DNA of 64,000 nucleotides, taken from Rhodobacteraceae bacterium UBA6236. Lineage in GTDB: Bacteria > Pseudomonadota > Alphaproteobacteria > Rhodobacterales > Rhodobacteraceae. The DNA is taken from positions 13,640 through 77,639 of the forward strand of contig DJWG01000081.1 in the NCBI GenBank assembly GCA_002440945.1, in the 5' to 3' direction. Numbering within the stretch: position 1 is the stretch's first letter; each line of letters starts with the position of its first letter. A program made the position numbers and the translations under genes. The notes beneath the pieces were generated by a model, which searched no databases, was not told where the DNA came from, and saw only the letters and a list, made by a program, of their open reading frames with translations. Of the stretch, positions 51,952 to 61,089 are shown one piece after another.

Positions 51952-52974
51952 TTACTCCGCCGCGATCCGCACGGGCGCGCCCGACAGTTCGGCGCGCTTG
52001 GCCGCCACGTCGATCCCGTAAAGCCGCGCCGCGTTCAGGCCCAGGATCTTTTCCTTGATCTCGGGCGTCAGCTGCACGCCGCGTTCCTGGGCGATGTCTT
52101 CCGGGATCTCGAAGTTCCACAGCCGGTCGACCAGCCATTTCGGCGTCCAGATCGCATAGTCGGACCCGAACAGGATCTTGTCCGGCCCGACCCAGAACAG
52201 CAGTTCCGAAATCACCTCGGCAAAGTAGCGCGGGCGCGAGTGGATGAAGGGCAGCGCCACCGCAAGGCCGGCGTAGACGTTGGTTTCCTGGACCGCGATC
52301 CAGCAGAAATCGTCCAGGCGCGGCAGGCCGCAATGTTCGATGATCCAGTTCAGGCCCTGGAAATCGGTCGCGGCGTGGTCCACGTCATGCACGTCGAAGG
52401 CGTCCTTCGACAGCGGGATGATGGTCGGGCCCTTGTGGACGTGGACGTTGGTGATGCCGAGCTTCTCGCAAAGCTCGAAGCACTTGTAGGCAGACGGGTC
52501 CGTCAGTTTCCAGCCCTTGGAATCACCGTTCCATTCGGCCGTATACATCTTGACCCCTTTGATATCGAAGGTCTCTTTCATGTAGTGGATGTATTCCAGC
52601 GCCTGTTCGCCATCGCGCGGATCGAAAGAGCCGTTGACGATGAAGCGGCCGGGGTTGATCTGCGCCATCTGGCTTGACCGTTCGATCGACGAGAAGCCTT
52701 CCTTGTAGAAGTCGCGCAGGTAGGTCGACTGGATGATCGCCATGTCATCGGGGCCGTCGATGAACAGGTCGCGGTAGATGTCCTCGACCGAATATCTTTC
52801 GAACTTCGACTTGTCCCAAAGCTCTTCCTTGGGCGACAGCGCGGTGTGGTAGGCATAGAAGCAGTCGATGAACTGCTTGCCGTGGACGTTGCGCTGGTTG
52901 GCCGGGCTGCCGTTCCAGAAATGGGTGTGGCAGTCCAGAACGAAAACTTCCTTGCCGTCTGGCGTCTTGTACAT
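51952..52974 (-). CDS. Amidohydrolase-family protein of the monooxygenase operon
   Basis: A 340-residue TIM-barrel amidohydrolase (amidohydrolase_2 type). Metal-ligand motifs are visible: DCHTHFWNG at the start, NVHVHKGP in the middle, IIEHCGLP and LFGSDYAIW near the end. Homologues occur at the same place in actinobacterial and Methylocella propane monooxygenase operons; their reaction is not settled. GGGAGG precedes the ATG. Confidence 0.88.
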   Translation of the reverse strand: MYKTPDGKEVFVLDCHTHFWNGSPANQRNVHGKQFIDCFYAYHTALSPKEELWDKSKFERYSVEDIYRDLFIDGPDDMAIIQSTYLRDFYKEGFSSIERSSQMAQINPGRFIVNGSFDPRDGEQALEYIHYMKETFDIKGVKMYTAEWNGDSKGWKLTDPSAYKCFELCEKLGITNVHVHKGPTIIPLSKDAFDVHDVDHAATDFQGLNWIIEHCGLPRLDDFCWIAVQETNVYAGLAVALPFIHSRPRYFAEVISELLFWVGPDKILFGSDYAIWTPKWLVDRLWNFEIPEDIAQERGVQLTPEIKEKILGLNAARLYGIDVAAKRAELSGAPVRIAAE

Positions 52975-53039
52975 GGTGTCCTCCCTGATTTTTCTCGCTG
53001 GTTGACGGACCGCCGCGGGCGGCCCGCCTCTGTCACCGG

Positions 53040-53408
53040 TCAGATGTATTCGAACACGTCATCCATGTTTCCGTAGAGGATGACCGTGTTGTCATCGGTG
53101 CGGACCATCCGGCCGTAATGGGTCGAGGTGTTGACCTCGAAGATCTCGGCCGTCATCTCGCGGCCCAGGTATTCGCTGATCTCGTCCATCTTGAAGATCA
53201 GCTTGCCCTCGCCGTCGATGCGGATGGTGGCGGGGTTGTAGGTCACGGTCACCTTCGGATCCTGGTCCATGAATTCGGCGATGGCGCGCGCCTCGACTGA
53301 ATCGTTCATGGTGACGCCGCATTGATGCGAGATCGTCTGTTCGAAGGTGATGTCCTTCATGGCTTTGAAGATGTTACCCTTGCTGTTGTCGCGGGCTACG
53401 CTGGACAT
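53040..53408 (-). CDS. prmD: Propane monooxygenase coupling (effector) protein
   Basis: A 122-residue MmoB/DmpM-type effector protein (CGVTMNDSVEARAIAEFM; IDGEGKLIFKMDEISEYLG). It has no cofactor; it binds the hydroxylase and couples electron transfer to oxygen activation. AGGAGA precedes the ATG, 13 nt after the small-subunit stop. Confidence 0.92.
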   Translation of the reverse strand: MSSVARDNSKGNIFKAMKDITFEQTISHQCGVTMNDSVEARAIAEFMDQDPKVTVTYNPATIRIDGEGKLIFKMDEISEYLGREMTAEIFEVNTSTHYGRMVRTDDNTVILYGNMDDVFEYI

Positions 53409-53421
53409 GCTGTCTCTCCTC

Positions 53422-54480
53422 TCAACGGGTCAGGCCGACTTCGCCCAGGATGCGCTCCAGCCGCTCTTTCGAGACGGCCTGCGCATCGGCGAAGGACACG
53501 GGTTTGGAATGGGGCTGCGACCAGATCGGTTGCAGCGCGGCGGCGGCCTTTTCGGCCAGCGTGGCGTGCTTCTTGACCCAGCCGTTCATCAGCGCGCGGT
53601 TGTGGGCGCCGTGCTTTTCATCGTTCACCAGCAGGTAGACGAGGTCGATGGTATTGGCGAGGTTACGTTCATAATCCGCTTCGGCGGCCGAAATCACCGG
53701 CGGGGTGATGAAGTCGTTGTTGGCCGCCGCCGCCTGCATCAGGAAGCCCGAACGGAAAAGCTCTCCCACCAGCGGTTCGAAGATCAGGTTGATGGCGAAA
53801 TACTGTTCAAGGTAGTCCTCGGTGCCCATGATCGTCTCGATCGCAAGGCGCGTCGGCTGCCAGATCGGATCTTCCAGCCAGGCCTTCTTGCCGGCCTCGT
53901 CATCCCAGCCGGGGATGTCCATGCCGATTTCGGCCAGATAAAGCGTGATGTCCTGCGCCAGCCGCATCTTGTAGGATGAATTGGTCAGCGTGGCGTTGTT
54001 GATCATCTGGGTATAGCCATAGCGCTGCGCCTGCATGAGCGAGGTGCCAAGGCCGAATTCGGCATGTTTCCAGGCCCCCAGATGCACCTGAAGGACGCGC
54101 TGCCAGACCTTGTCGAAGACCAGATGCGCGCCGGCCTTGCGGGCATTGCCGATGACCGCCTGCACCATGTTCTCGATCTTGGCCTGGCGCTGGTAATGGG
54201 TGCGTTCCCATTCCTGGTCCGGTGCCCGGAAGGCGTGCCAGTTCGACGACAGCGCGCGGGTGTTGTCCTTGGTATAGGCGCCCTTGCCGTTGCCGAAGCT
54301 GATGATCCAGTCCTGGATCAGGTAGCGTTCGGGATCGGGCTGCACGTCGCAGGTGACGTCTTCGTAATGGGTGGCGCGCTTGCCCCGCGGTTCGAAGTAG
54401 TTGTAGCGGCGGCTGGCCGATCCGGCGAAGATCGCAGCGCCTGCCGCGCCTGAACCGACGGAACTGGAAGTGGCTACCAT
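53422..54480 (-). CDS. prmC: Propane monooxygenase hydroxylase small (beta) subunit
   Basis: A 352-residue ferritin-like hydroxylase beta subunit without metal ligands. It begins after a short flexible N-terminus with RRYNYFEPRGKRATHYEDVT and includes DWIISFGNGKGAYTKDNT and VHLGAWKHAEFGLG, all typical of this family. It packs with PrmA in the (alpha-beta)2 hydroxylase. The ATG at 54480 follows GGGAG. Confidence 0.92.
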   Translation of the reverse strand: MVATSSSVGSGAAGAAIFAGSASRRYNYFEPRGKRATHYEDVTCDVQPDPERYLIQDWIISFGNGKGAYTKDNTRALSSNWHAFRAPDQEWERTHYQRQAKIENMVQAVIGNARKAGAHLVFDKVWQRVLQVHLGAWKHAEFGLGTSLMQAQRYGYTQMINNATLTNSSYKMRLAQDITLYLAEIGMDIPGWDDEAGKKAWLEDPIWQPTRLAIETIMGTEDYLEQYFAINLIFEPLVGELFRSGFLMQAAAANNDFITPPVISAAEADYERNLANTIDLVYLLVNDEKHGAHNRALMNGWVKKHATLAEKAAAALQPIWSQPHSKPVSFADAQAVSKERLERILGEVGLTR

Positions 54481-54533
54481 TGTCTCTCTCCCTTGTTGGT
54501 GGTTGTTCACTCGCACGAGCGATCGGGCCGGCC

Positions 54534-55592
54534 TTAGTGGCCCGATGAACCGGACGTGGTGGTGAACTTGTCGTAGAAGATCCGGTCGCTGTCGTAGTCG
54601 AGCATGAAGAGCGTGGGCGTCAGCGCGTCGATCATCGGGGGCGGTCCGCAGGCATAGACATCGCCCTGGCCGTCCAGCCCCAGATCCTTCAGCTTGCGCG
54701 ACACCGCTTCGTGGACGAAGCCGCGTTCGCCCTGCCACACACCGTCATCGGGGGCGTGCGACAGCACCGGGATGAACTGCACGTCCGGGTGTCGGGCGCT
54801 GATCGCCGCCAGCTTGTCGAGGTGGAAGAGATCGCTTTCGGTCCGCGCCCCGTAGAAGAAATAGACCGGCCGGTCCTCGCCGCTTTCCAGATGGTCGTGC
54901 AGGATCGACCAGACCGGCGACATGCCCGACCCGGCGCCCACCAGGACCACGGGCCCCTCGCGGTTTTCGCGGCGGAAGCACATGCCGTAGGGGCCCGTCA
55001 CCTTCACCTCTGCTCCGGCTCGGATTCCTCCGGCGTCGAGCTGGTTGGAGAATTTTCCCTCGGGGTATTTCTTGATGATGAAGCTGAGCTTTTGGGCTTC
55101 GCTCGGCGGATTTGCCATGGAGAACGAACGCGTGATCGTCTCCCCTTCTTCCGTGGTGACTGTGATGTCGACATACTGACCCGCCCAGAACTTGATCGGC
55201 GCATCCAGCTCGATCTCAACGCCGCGAATGTCATGCGTCAGCTTCTGGAAATCCGTGATCCGCCCCTCGAACGACTTGACGGGGATGGACTTGGACAGGA
55301 CCTCTTCGTCGTAATTCAGCAGATCGATCGTCAGATTGTCGAAGGCCTTGGCCCGGCACATCAGGATCTGGCCGCTGTCGCGTTCGCCGTCGTTCAGCGC
55401 GAAGGTCGAATATTTCAGCATCTCGACCTCGCCGTCGATCAGCACGCATTTGCAGGCCGAACACTGGCCTTCCTTGCAGCCGTGCGGCAGCGAGATGCCC
55501 TGGCGGAATGCGGCGTCGAGGACGGTTTCATCCTCGTCCATCTCGAATTCCACACCCACGGGCTCCAGCCTTACGGTGTAAACCTCTCCCAT
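54534..55592 (-). CDS. prmB: Propane monooxygenase reductase
   Basis: A 352-residue NADH-dependent reductase. The N-terminal plant-type [2Fe-2S] domain has Cys39, Cys44, Cys47 and Cys79. The FAD domain shows RSFSMANPPSE and the NADH domain GAGSGMSPVWSILHDH and ACGPPPMIDA. It transfers electrons from NADH to the di-iron hydroxylase. GGAGG precedes the ATG. Confidence 0.94.
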   Translation of the reverse strand: MGEVYTVRLEPVGVEFEMDEDETVLDAAFRQGISLPHGCKEGQCSACKCVLIDGEVEMLKYSTFALNDGERDSGQILMCRAKAFDNLTIDLLNYDEEVLSKSIPVKSFEGRITDFQKLTHDIRGVEIELDAPIKFWAGQYVDITVTTEEGETITRSFSMANPPSEAQKLSFIIKKYPEGKFSNQLDAGGIRAGAEVKVTGPYGMCFRRENREGPVVLVGAGSGMSPVWSILHDHLESGEDRPVYFFYGARTESDLFHLDKLAAISARHPDVQFIPVLSHAPDDGVWQGERGFVHEAVSRKLKDLGLDGQGDVYACGPPPMIDALTPTLFMLDYDSDRIFYDKFTTTSGSSGH

Positions 55593-55689
55593 TCTGTCCG
55601 GCCTCCCCGCCGTCAGTCCGGCAGCCTTTCGCTGCCACGGTCATGTTCTGGATGGGGCGGGGGCCGGGTCGCGGCCCCCACCGTCTGGC

Positions 55690-57360
55690 TTAGTTGCAGG
55701 CGTTGATCGTGAAGCCCTTGCGATATTCGGTGACGTGCGCCTCGCGCGCTTCCGGGGTCATCTCGCGCAGCAGCGTCAGCGGCGACAGAAGGGTGTGGCC
55801 GCGCACGTCATCCAGCGTCCACATGTCCTTGTCGTCGAAGCGCAGGTGCGGCTGCGGCGTCAGGGTCTTGCCGTCGTCGCGGACGAAGTTCAGATCCTTG
55901 ATCGCATCGGCCAGATCCCAGCCGTGATACAGCGATTCCCATTCCCGCTTGCCCGAGAAGCGGCCCATAGCCGGCGTCGGACGGCCCTGGTATTCATCGG
56001 CGAACGCCTCGACGGCGGTCCAGCGGTCCAGTTCATGGCCGAAGGTGTGGACTTGGCCGTCGATCACGTCAGTCACCATGTCTTCGCGGATCAGGCACGG
56101 CACCAGGCACGACCAGCAGCGGTGCGGATAGACGTAGCCGACTTCTTCGTTGAAGGTGATGACCTTCTGGCCCGGCTTCGACAGTTTCGCATACCACTTC
56201 CAGAAATCGCCGAATTCGGCATACCAGCCCGGATACTTGTGTTCGAACCATTCGAAGTCCTTGTCGGTCTGGGCTTCGATCCGCCAGAAGTTGACCGGCC
56301 AGCCCACGGCGAAGAACTGCGCGACCTTGTGGACGTAGTTCTTCTTGGTGATGCGGTTCCAGGCTTCCTGCACGTCGTCGTGGTGCACCTTGATGCCGTA
56401 TTTTTCCAGCGGCAGCATGTAGGTCCGATAGTAGTCCTCGAAGATCCAGCGGTGCCACATTTCCGCGTAGGATTCCTTTTCCTTGTCGCGGTTGGTGGTG
56501 CCGTATTCGATGAAGGTGCCGATGGCGGCATCGACGATGGCGTGGTTCTGCCAGAAGGCGTAGCGCAGGTCGCGTTCCAGAAGCAGGTGGTTCTCCGGCT
56601 CCTTCAGGGCGGCCATCAGCATCGAGTGGCCGTTGCCGATGTGGCGGCTTTCGTCCGACTGCACCGACAGGAACACGGTCGGCAGGGCATAGTCGCCATT
56701 GCGGGCGGCTTCCGACGGCATGGCCACAAACAGCGTGTTGGTGAAGGCGGTTTCCGCCACGACCGTCAGGTACATGCAGGCCGAGGTCATCACGTCGCCG
56801 GTGATGAAGCCTTCGCCGAACTGGCGGCCGATGGTGGTGGCATAGCACTTGCCGAAGGCTTCCTCGGTGATGTCGAAGCCGGCCGGGTCGATGTAGTTTT
56901 CCATGTACCACTTCTTCAGGTTCATCTGAATGGTGGAGTGGCGGAATTCATCGACCATCTGCATGGTGAAGCCGGTGCGCAGGTCTTCACCGGGGGCCAG
57001 TCGGGCCACCATCGCCATCGAACGCGCCGCCGAGATTTCCGGGAAGGGGATGATCGCCAGGAACAGCTTCATCCATTCGACCCAGCGCGGTTCAACGTTG
57101 CGGAACATGTCGCCGCGCAGCGCGGCGTCCAGCGCGCCGTAAACCCGGTTGTCCTTTTCTTCCTGCATCGGGAAGTAGGACCGCAGCACCTGCTTCATCG
57201 GGTCGCGCGGGGCCTTGGTGATCTTGTAGTCGGTGGGGAAGGTTGCGGCTTCCTGAACGTAGCTGGGGTTCCAGCCCAGGTCCGAGATCTTCTTCGTCGC
57301 TTCGCCGACCGAGATCCCGCGCTGCGCGGTGATCTTGTTAAGCGTCAGATGCGTCGTCAT
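55690..57360 (-). CDS. prmA: Propane monooxygenase hydroxylase large (alpha) subunit
   Basis: A 556-residue soluble di-iron monooxygenase alpha subunit of the propane/methylketone group. All six iron ligands are present at E108, E138, H141 (VDEFRH), E203, E237 and H240 (SDESRH), with spacing identical to soluble methane monooxygenase (E114, E144, H147, E209, E243, H246). Members of this group hydroxylate propane at C2, acetone, and sometimes phenol; which substrate applies cannot be read from sequence. AGGAG lies 9 nt before the ATG. It is the first gene of an eight-gene operon ending with adh at 48319. Confidence 0.94.
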   Translation of the reverse strand: MTTHLTLNKITAQRGISVGEATKKISDLGWNPSYVQEAATFPTDYKITKAPRDPMKQVLRSYFPMQEEKDNRVYGALDAALRGDMFRNVEPRWVEWMKLFLAIIPFPEISAARSMAMVARLAPGEDLRTGFTMQMVDEFRHSTIQMNLKKWYMENYIDPAGFDITEEAFGKCYATTIGRQFGEGFITGDVMTSACMYLTVVAETAFTNTLFVAMPSEAARNGDYALPTVFLSVQSDESRHIGNGHSMLMAALKEPENHLLLERDLRYAFWQNHAIVDAAIGTFIEYGTTNRDKEKESYAEMWHRWIFEDYYRTYMLPLEKYGIKVHHDDVQEAWNRITKKNYVHKVAQFFAVGWPVNFWRIEAQTDKDFEWFEHKYPGWYAEFGDFWKWYAKLSKPGQKVITFNEEVGYVYPHRCWSCLVPCLIREDMVTDVIDGQVHTFGHELDRWTAVEAFADEYQGRPTPAMGRFSGKREWESLYHGWDLADAIKDLNFVRDDGKTLTPQPHLRFDDKDMWTLDDVRGHTLLSPLTLLREMTPEAREAHVTEYRKGFTINACN

Positions 57361-57595
57361 GCCATGAATCTCCTGATGTTGCCCGGCCGGGCAGGCGCCT
57401 GGCCGGTGGGCGGGAATGCCGCCCGGATGGGTCCGGCCTTGCGGGCCGGTGTCAGGTCACGGCAAAGGTTCCGGGTTACGGGGCCGGAAACCGAAGCGCG
57501 GCAGATCGTGCCGGTTCGGGGCCTCGTGTTCTCCTCCCAATCCTTCGTTCTTGTGGGGCCCCGTTCGGGAACCGCCTTATTATGCCGGGGATACA

Positions 57596-57612
57596 TGCAG
57601 AACCGGTGCCCA
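57596..57612 (-). promoter_or_regulatory. Sigma-54 (-24/-12) promoter of the prm operon
   Basis: On the minus strand GGGCAC-C-GGTT-CTGCAT has GG and GC separated exactly as in the sigma-54 consensus TGGCAC-N5-TTGC. It predicts a leader of about 225 nt before prmA. The upstream activator gene and the array of inverted repeats support it. Confidence 0.75.
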
Positions 57613-57674
57613 AGGGGGCATGTCGGCGCAGTTTTTCCTGTATTTTGGATGTGGAATTTCCCAAGGCACAGATA

Positions 57675-57937
57675 TGTAACGGTTTTATTTTTCCGCGTGT
57701 CGGCATCCCCGGGCAGCGGGCCCGGACAGCGCCGCGACACGATACGTTGCGTAACGTTACACCTGTCACACCACCCCGTATCGGCCGTTACGTCAACTGT
57801 AACGCGGCGGTCGTGCGTGCGGGGTTTCCGGCTGATTCGACCATGCTGAAGCGCAGAAAATCCCTGCGGCAGCGCGGCATGTAACCCTGTCGAACAGCTG
57901 TAATCCGGGCCTGGAACGAAACGTTACATCCGTAACG
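57675..57937. promoter_or_regulatory. Array of GTAAC/GTTAC half-sites upstream of prm (probable activator sites)
   Basis: Half-sites occur as TGTAACGG (57675), the palindrome GTAACGTTAC (57751-57760), GTTAC-N7-GTAAC (57787-57803), TGTAACC (57880) and GTTAC-N4-GTAAC (57923-57936). They lie 65 to 330 bp upstream of the -24 element, the usual distance for sigma-54 activators. The array also lies upstream of the divergent gene at 58067. The rest of the 706-bp gap (57361-58066) holds no convincing gene. Confidence 0.7.
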
Positions 57938-58066
57938 GAAAATCCGGGTTTTTGCCTTTGTAATCATTATGTTGCAGATACATCTTTTCTTCATGCAGGG
58001 GGGCGCGCCTGCTACGATCCCCTTCAGGCCGGGGCTTTCCCGGCATCTCCCGCAGGGGCTTTCCCA

Positions 58067-58522
58067 ATGTCCGGTCCGCTTCCCCTTGATCATCAGACCT
58101 CTCGCGTGACCGCCCAGGCGATTGTGTCTCGCGCGCCGCTGGATGTGGTCTTCACCCTGCGCTTTCTTGGCCAAAGCCAGGAAATCCTGCACAGCCATTT
58201 CCGCAGCTTTCTGGAACGTCGGCTGGCCGAAGCCGGAGTGACGTCCGACACCCATCCGCTGCTTCCGTTCTTCATCGACAGCCACGCGGTCGAGCTGCGG
58301 GATTTCGTCGCGACCGGCGTATCGCTCGCGCGGCCCTTCCGGCTGGGCGAGATCGAGCTTCTGACCGGCGATGTCGAAACGCTGATGCGGGTCGACATCT
58401 GGGACGCGATCGCCAGCCATATCGACATGGCCGAGGCGCGCTTTGCTGAAGGCATTGCCCGCGTCGTCGCCACCTTGTCAGAGGCCGAGGCCGAAATCCG
58501 CGAAGGCCAGCGCAATGGATGA
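58067..58522 (+). CDS. Protein of unknown function, first gene of a cassette divergent from prmA
   Basis: A 151-residue protein that I do not recognise. It has a mixed fold with VVFTLRFLGQSQEILHSHFR, then FFIDSHAVELRDFVATG, and ends in a charged helix (RVVATLSEAEAEIREGQ). No signal peptide. AGGGG precedes the ATG. The next gene starts within its last codons (8-nt overlap). It is divergent from the prm operon and shares its upstream region, so coregulation is likely. Confidence 0.7.
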   Translation: MSGPLPLDHQTSRVTAQAIVSRAPLDVVFTLRFLGQSQEILHSHFRSFLERRLAEAGVTSDTHPLLPFFIDSHAVELRDFVATGVSLARPFRLGEIELLTGDVETLMRVDIWDAIASHIDMAEARFAEGIARVVATLSEAEAEIREGQRNG

Positions 58523-58808
58523 TCCCCGGACCCTGCAGGTTGTGCTGGCCGAACAGTTCCGGCTGACCGCCGACCTTTGCATCCTGACCGGCGAATATCA
58601 CCGCCTGCTGCAAAAGGTCGCCGCTGCCGGTTTCCTGCGCCAGATGGCCGAAAGCGGATCGCAAGCGGAACTGGCCGAGGCCGAGCGCGGCGAGATCGCT
58701 GCCGCGATGGCCGCTGAATCCTGTGAACTGCGCGTCAACGATCTTGAACAGCGGCTGGCCGTGCTGACGCGCGAACTGGCCGCCCTGTCCGAAGGACCAC
58801 TGAGATGA
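58515..58808 (+). CDS. Small coiled-coil protein of the prm-linked cassette
   Basis: A 97-residue helical protein. The second half (ELAEAERGEIAAAMAAESCE onward to ALSEG) has heptad character and probably forms a coiled coil. It overlaps both neighbours (8 nt upstream, 4 nt downstream), which fixes it as a real translated gene. Function unknown. Confidence 0.65.
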   Translation: MDDPRTLQVVLAEQFRLTADLCILTGEYHRLLQKVAAAGFLRQMAESGSQAELAEAERGEIAAAMAAESCELRVNDLEQRLAVLTRELAALSEGPLR

Positions 58809-59932
58809 ACATGACCCTTTCCCCGCCCCTGCCTTCGACGCAATCGGCCTTGTTCGACGTGCTGGCGCGAAGCTGGCAGCTGGACGCGCCCGTCGCGGAT
58901 GTCGTCATGGACCGGGCGGGCAAATGCGCCGGTTTTGCGCTGGCCGATGGCCGCGTGGCGCTGGTGCCGCTCGACGACCCGGAATCGGCGCTGAAGCGGA
59001 TGCGGGTCGAGGCGGATTCCGGCCGCAGCATCATCCGCCCGCGTGAAAAGCCGGTCGCCGCCCCGATCCTGACCGATCCGCTGGCCGAAGGCGCGCCGCT
59101 GCTGGTCGCTTCGGGGTCGCTGGGGTTGATCGCCGCCAGCCGCGATGGCCGCATCCACCGCGTCACGCCGCGGGGTCAAGCCATTTCATTGACGCGAAAG
59201 GCCGAGCCGCTGTCCGCCATTGCCTCTGACGGGCAGGGGCATCTGGCCATCGCGCGTGACGGGCAGGTCAGCTTGCATGGCGAAGGCGACATGGCGCCGC
59301 TTTCCGGCCTGCTGACGCCCGGCGCGGCCACGGCGCTTGCCATTGCGCCCGATGGGCAGCGGATTGCGGTTCTGACGCAGAACGCGCTTTTCCTGTGGCG
59401 GCCGGGGGTCGATTCTGAACGCCATGCGGTCGGCGGCGGTCAGGCTTTGGGCTTTTCGCAGGATGGTGCCTGGCTTGCGGGCGCGAACGGGGAACAGGGC
59501 CTTTGGCTCTTGCGGCTGGCGGATGGGCAGGTGGCGCGGATCGGCAAGTTCCGCGCACCGCCTTCGTCGATCGCGTTCAGTGCAGCGGGGAATGCCGTCT
59601 TCGCCTCGGGTGCCTTCCGGGTTGCCGGGTGGTCGCTTGCCACGCCGCCCTTCGACTCCGAGGCAGAAGGCGCGCTTCGCACCGGGAAGCCGGGGCTTGT
59701 TCTGGTCGAACGCGTGGCCGCCCATCCGACGCGCGACCTGATCGCCTATGGCCTGGCCAATGGCGCGGTTGGGATCGCGCGCGCAGGTCAGGCCGATGAC
59801 ATGGCGCTGCGCAATGCCGATGGCGCGGCGATCACGGCGCTTGCCTGGTCGGCCGACGGCGGAACCCTGGCCATCGGCACGTCGACCGGCAATGCCGCGC
59901 TGGCGACGCTGCCCCCGCAACTTTTCAAATGA
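58805..59932 (+). CDS. WD40/beta-propeller protein of the prm-linked cassette
   Basis: A 375-residue protein with repeated blades of WD40 type (AIAPDGQRIAVLTQNALFLW; ALGFSQDGAWLAGANGEQGL; ALAWSADGGTLAIGTSTG). There is no signal peptide, so it acts in the cytoplasm, probably as a protein-binding platform. AAGGA precedes the ATG, which overlaps the upstream stop (ATGA). No enzyme motif is visible. Confidence 0.75.
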   Translation: MNMTLSPPLPSTQSALFDVLARSWQLDAPVADVVMDRAGKCAGFALADGRVALVPLDDPESALKRMRVEADSGRSIIRPREKPVAAPILTDPLAEGAPLLVASGSLGLIAASRDGRIHRVTPRGQAISLTRKAEPLSAIASDGQGHLAIARDGQVSLHGEGDMAPLSGLLTPGAATALAIAPDGQRIAVLTQNALFLWRPGVDSERHAVGGGQALGFSQDGAWLAGANGEQGLWLLRLADGQVARIGKFRAPPSSIAFSAAGNAVFASGAFRVAGWSLATPPFDSEAEGALRTGKPGLVLVERVAAHPTRDLIAYGLANGAVGIARAGQADDMALRNADGAAITALAWSADGGTLAIGTSTGNAALATLPPQLFK

Positions 59933-59946
59933 TGAAAGGCAGACCC

Positions 59947-60132
59947 ATGACCAACGCCCAACAGAAGCTTTCCGAGGAAGACATCAGCAAGGATGCATTC
60001 TTTTCACGGCTTGCAGAAATATCCGAACAGATGATCGCGGCCCACGGCAAGGATTTCGCCATGGGCACGCTGGTGCTTGCCGCGCGCTGGATCGCCAGCG
60101 ACAAGATCAGCGGTTCGCCAGCGCGTCACTGA
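59947..60132 (+). CDS. Small protein ending the prm-linked cassette
   Basis: A 61-residue helical protein (KDAFFSRLAEISEQMIAAHG; MGTLVLAARWIASDKI). The ATG at 59947 with AAAGG upstream is preferred; an ATG at 59929 overlaps the WD40 stop. Its last 26 nt overlap the convergent gene at 60107. Function unknown. Confidence 0.6.
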   Translation: MTNAQQKLSEEDISKDAFFSRLAEISEQMIAAHGKDFAMGTLVLAARWIASDKISGSPARH

Positions 60133-61057
60133 AGGCCGCAGGACCGGCGCCCCGGGGGCCGGTCAGCGTCCAGCGCATCTGGTCCAGCAGGATGTCGCGC
60201 GATTGCGCGGCAAAGGCCAGCAGGCGGCCCTTCGCAGGGTCCGCCGTGCCTTCGGCTGCGATCCGGGTCAGGTCGCTGTCCAGCCCGATGTCCAGAAGAT
60301 GCGCCCAGGCACAAAGCTCATGCAGGCGATGGGTCACGAAATCCAGGCAATCGCGCGCCACCGGATTGGCGGGCCATTGGGCGGCGCCAGCCTGCCCGCC
60401 GCGCCCGAGGGAGGAACTATGAACCGCGCTGCCCAGAAGCGTCAGCACCTCGCGCCGCCAGCGGCCATAGTCGCTTTGATCGGAATGATCGAGGCCGATG
60501 GCGTACAGCTTTTCCGCCACGACGCGGAAGGCCCGGCCCCCGGCGATATGGCGGCGCCAGAATTCGTTCGCTTCTTCCGCCGTCCGGCAGGCAAGGAACT
60601 GCTGCGCGAGCTTGCGCCGCAGCAGCAGCGCCAGCAGCATATCCACATCCTCGGACACCGAACGTGCAAGTTGCAGGGCAGGGGTCGGCAGCCCGGACAG
60701 CACCAGAAGCCGCAGCGCGGCGATGCTTTCGACCATCCGCGCCCCAAGCACGTCCAGCGCGCGCAACTGGTCAGGCGTCAGCCGCAGCCCCGGCACCCGC
60801 GCCCCAACGGCCGCGGCCTGATGAAGGGCCATCAGCCAGATCAGCGCCTGATCGAACAGGCAAAGCCCGTCATGGGCCTGGCTATCGGGTTCCGGCGCCG
60901 CGTCTGGAAGGGGCCGGAACCCCGGCAGGCCCCCGATGCAATCCGACCAGACCTTGTCCAGGTCATGCCCCCGGGCCGACCACATCTGCCGAAGCCGCGC
61001 CGCCAGTTGCGGCGACATCTCGCGGTAGAACCTCTCTGGTCCGATCCGTTGATCCAT
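60107..61057 (-). CDS. Helical protein of unknown function, divergent from rpoN
   Basis: A 316-residue, predominantly helical soluble protein (FDQALIWLMALHQAAAVGAR; SVSEDVDMLLALLLRRKLAQ; HRLHELCAWAHLLDIGLDSD). I do not recognise the family. GGGAG precedes the ATG at 61057, 32 bp from the divergent rpoN start. Its position between the unknown cassette and rpoN suggests a role in the prm regulatory unit, but nothing in the sequence proves it. Confidence 0.6.
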   Translation of the reverse strand: MDQRIGPERFYREMSPQLAARLRQMWSARGHDLDKVWSDCIGGLPGFRPLPDAAPEPDSQAHDGLCLFDQALIWLMALHQAAAVGARVPGLRLTPDQLRALDVLGARMVESIAALRLLVLSGLPTPALQLARSVSEDVDMLLALLLRRKLAQQFLACRTAEEANEFWRRHIAGGRAFRVVAEKLYAIGLDHSDQSDYGRWRREVLTLLGSAVHSSSLGRGGQAGAAQWPANPVARDCLDFVTHRLHELCAWAHLLDIGLDSDLTRIAAEGTADPAKGRLLAFAAQSRDILLDQMRWTLTGPRGAGPAAFSDALANR

Positions 61058-61089
61058 CACCCGCTCCCAGCCCCAGATCCGAGGTGCCG

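Noticed and set aside
57951..57975. Second sigma-54 promoter for the divergent cassette (TTGCA at 57971-57975)
   Set aside because: The -24 GG is absent at the required distance.
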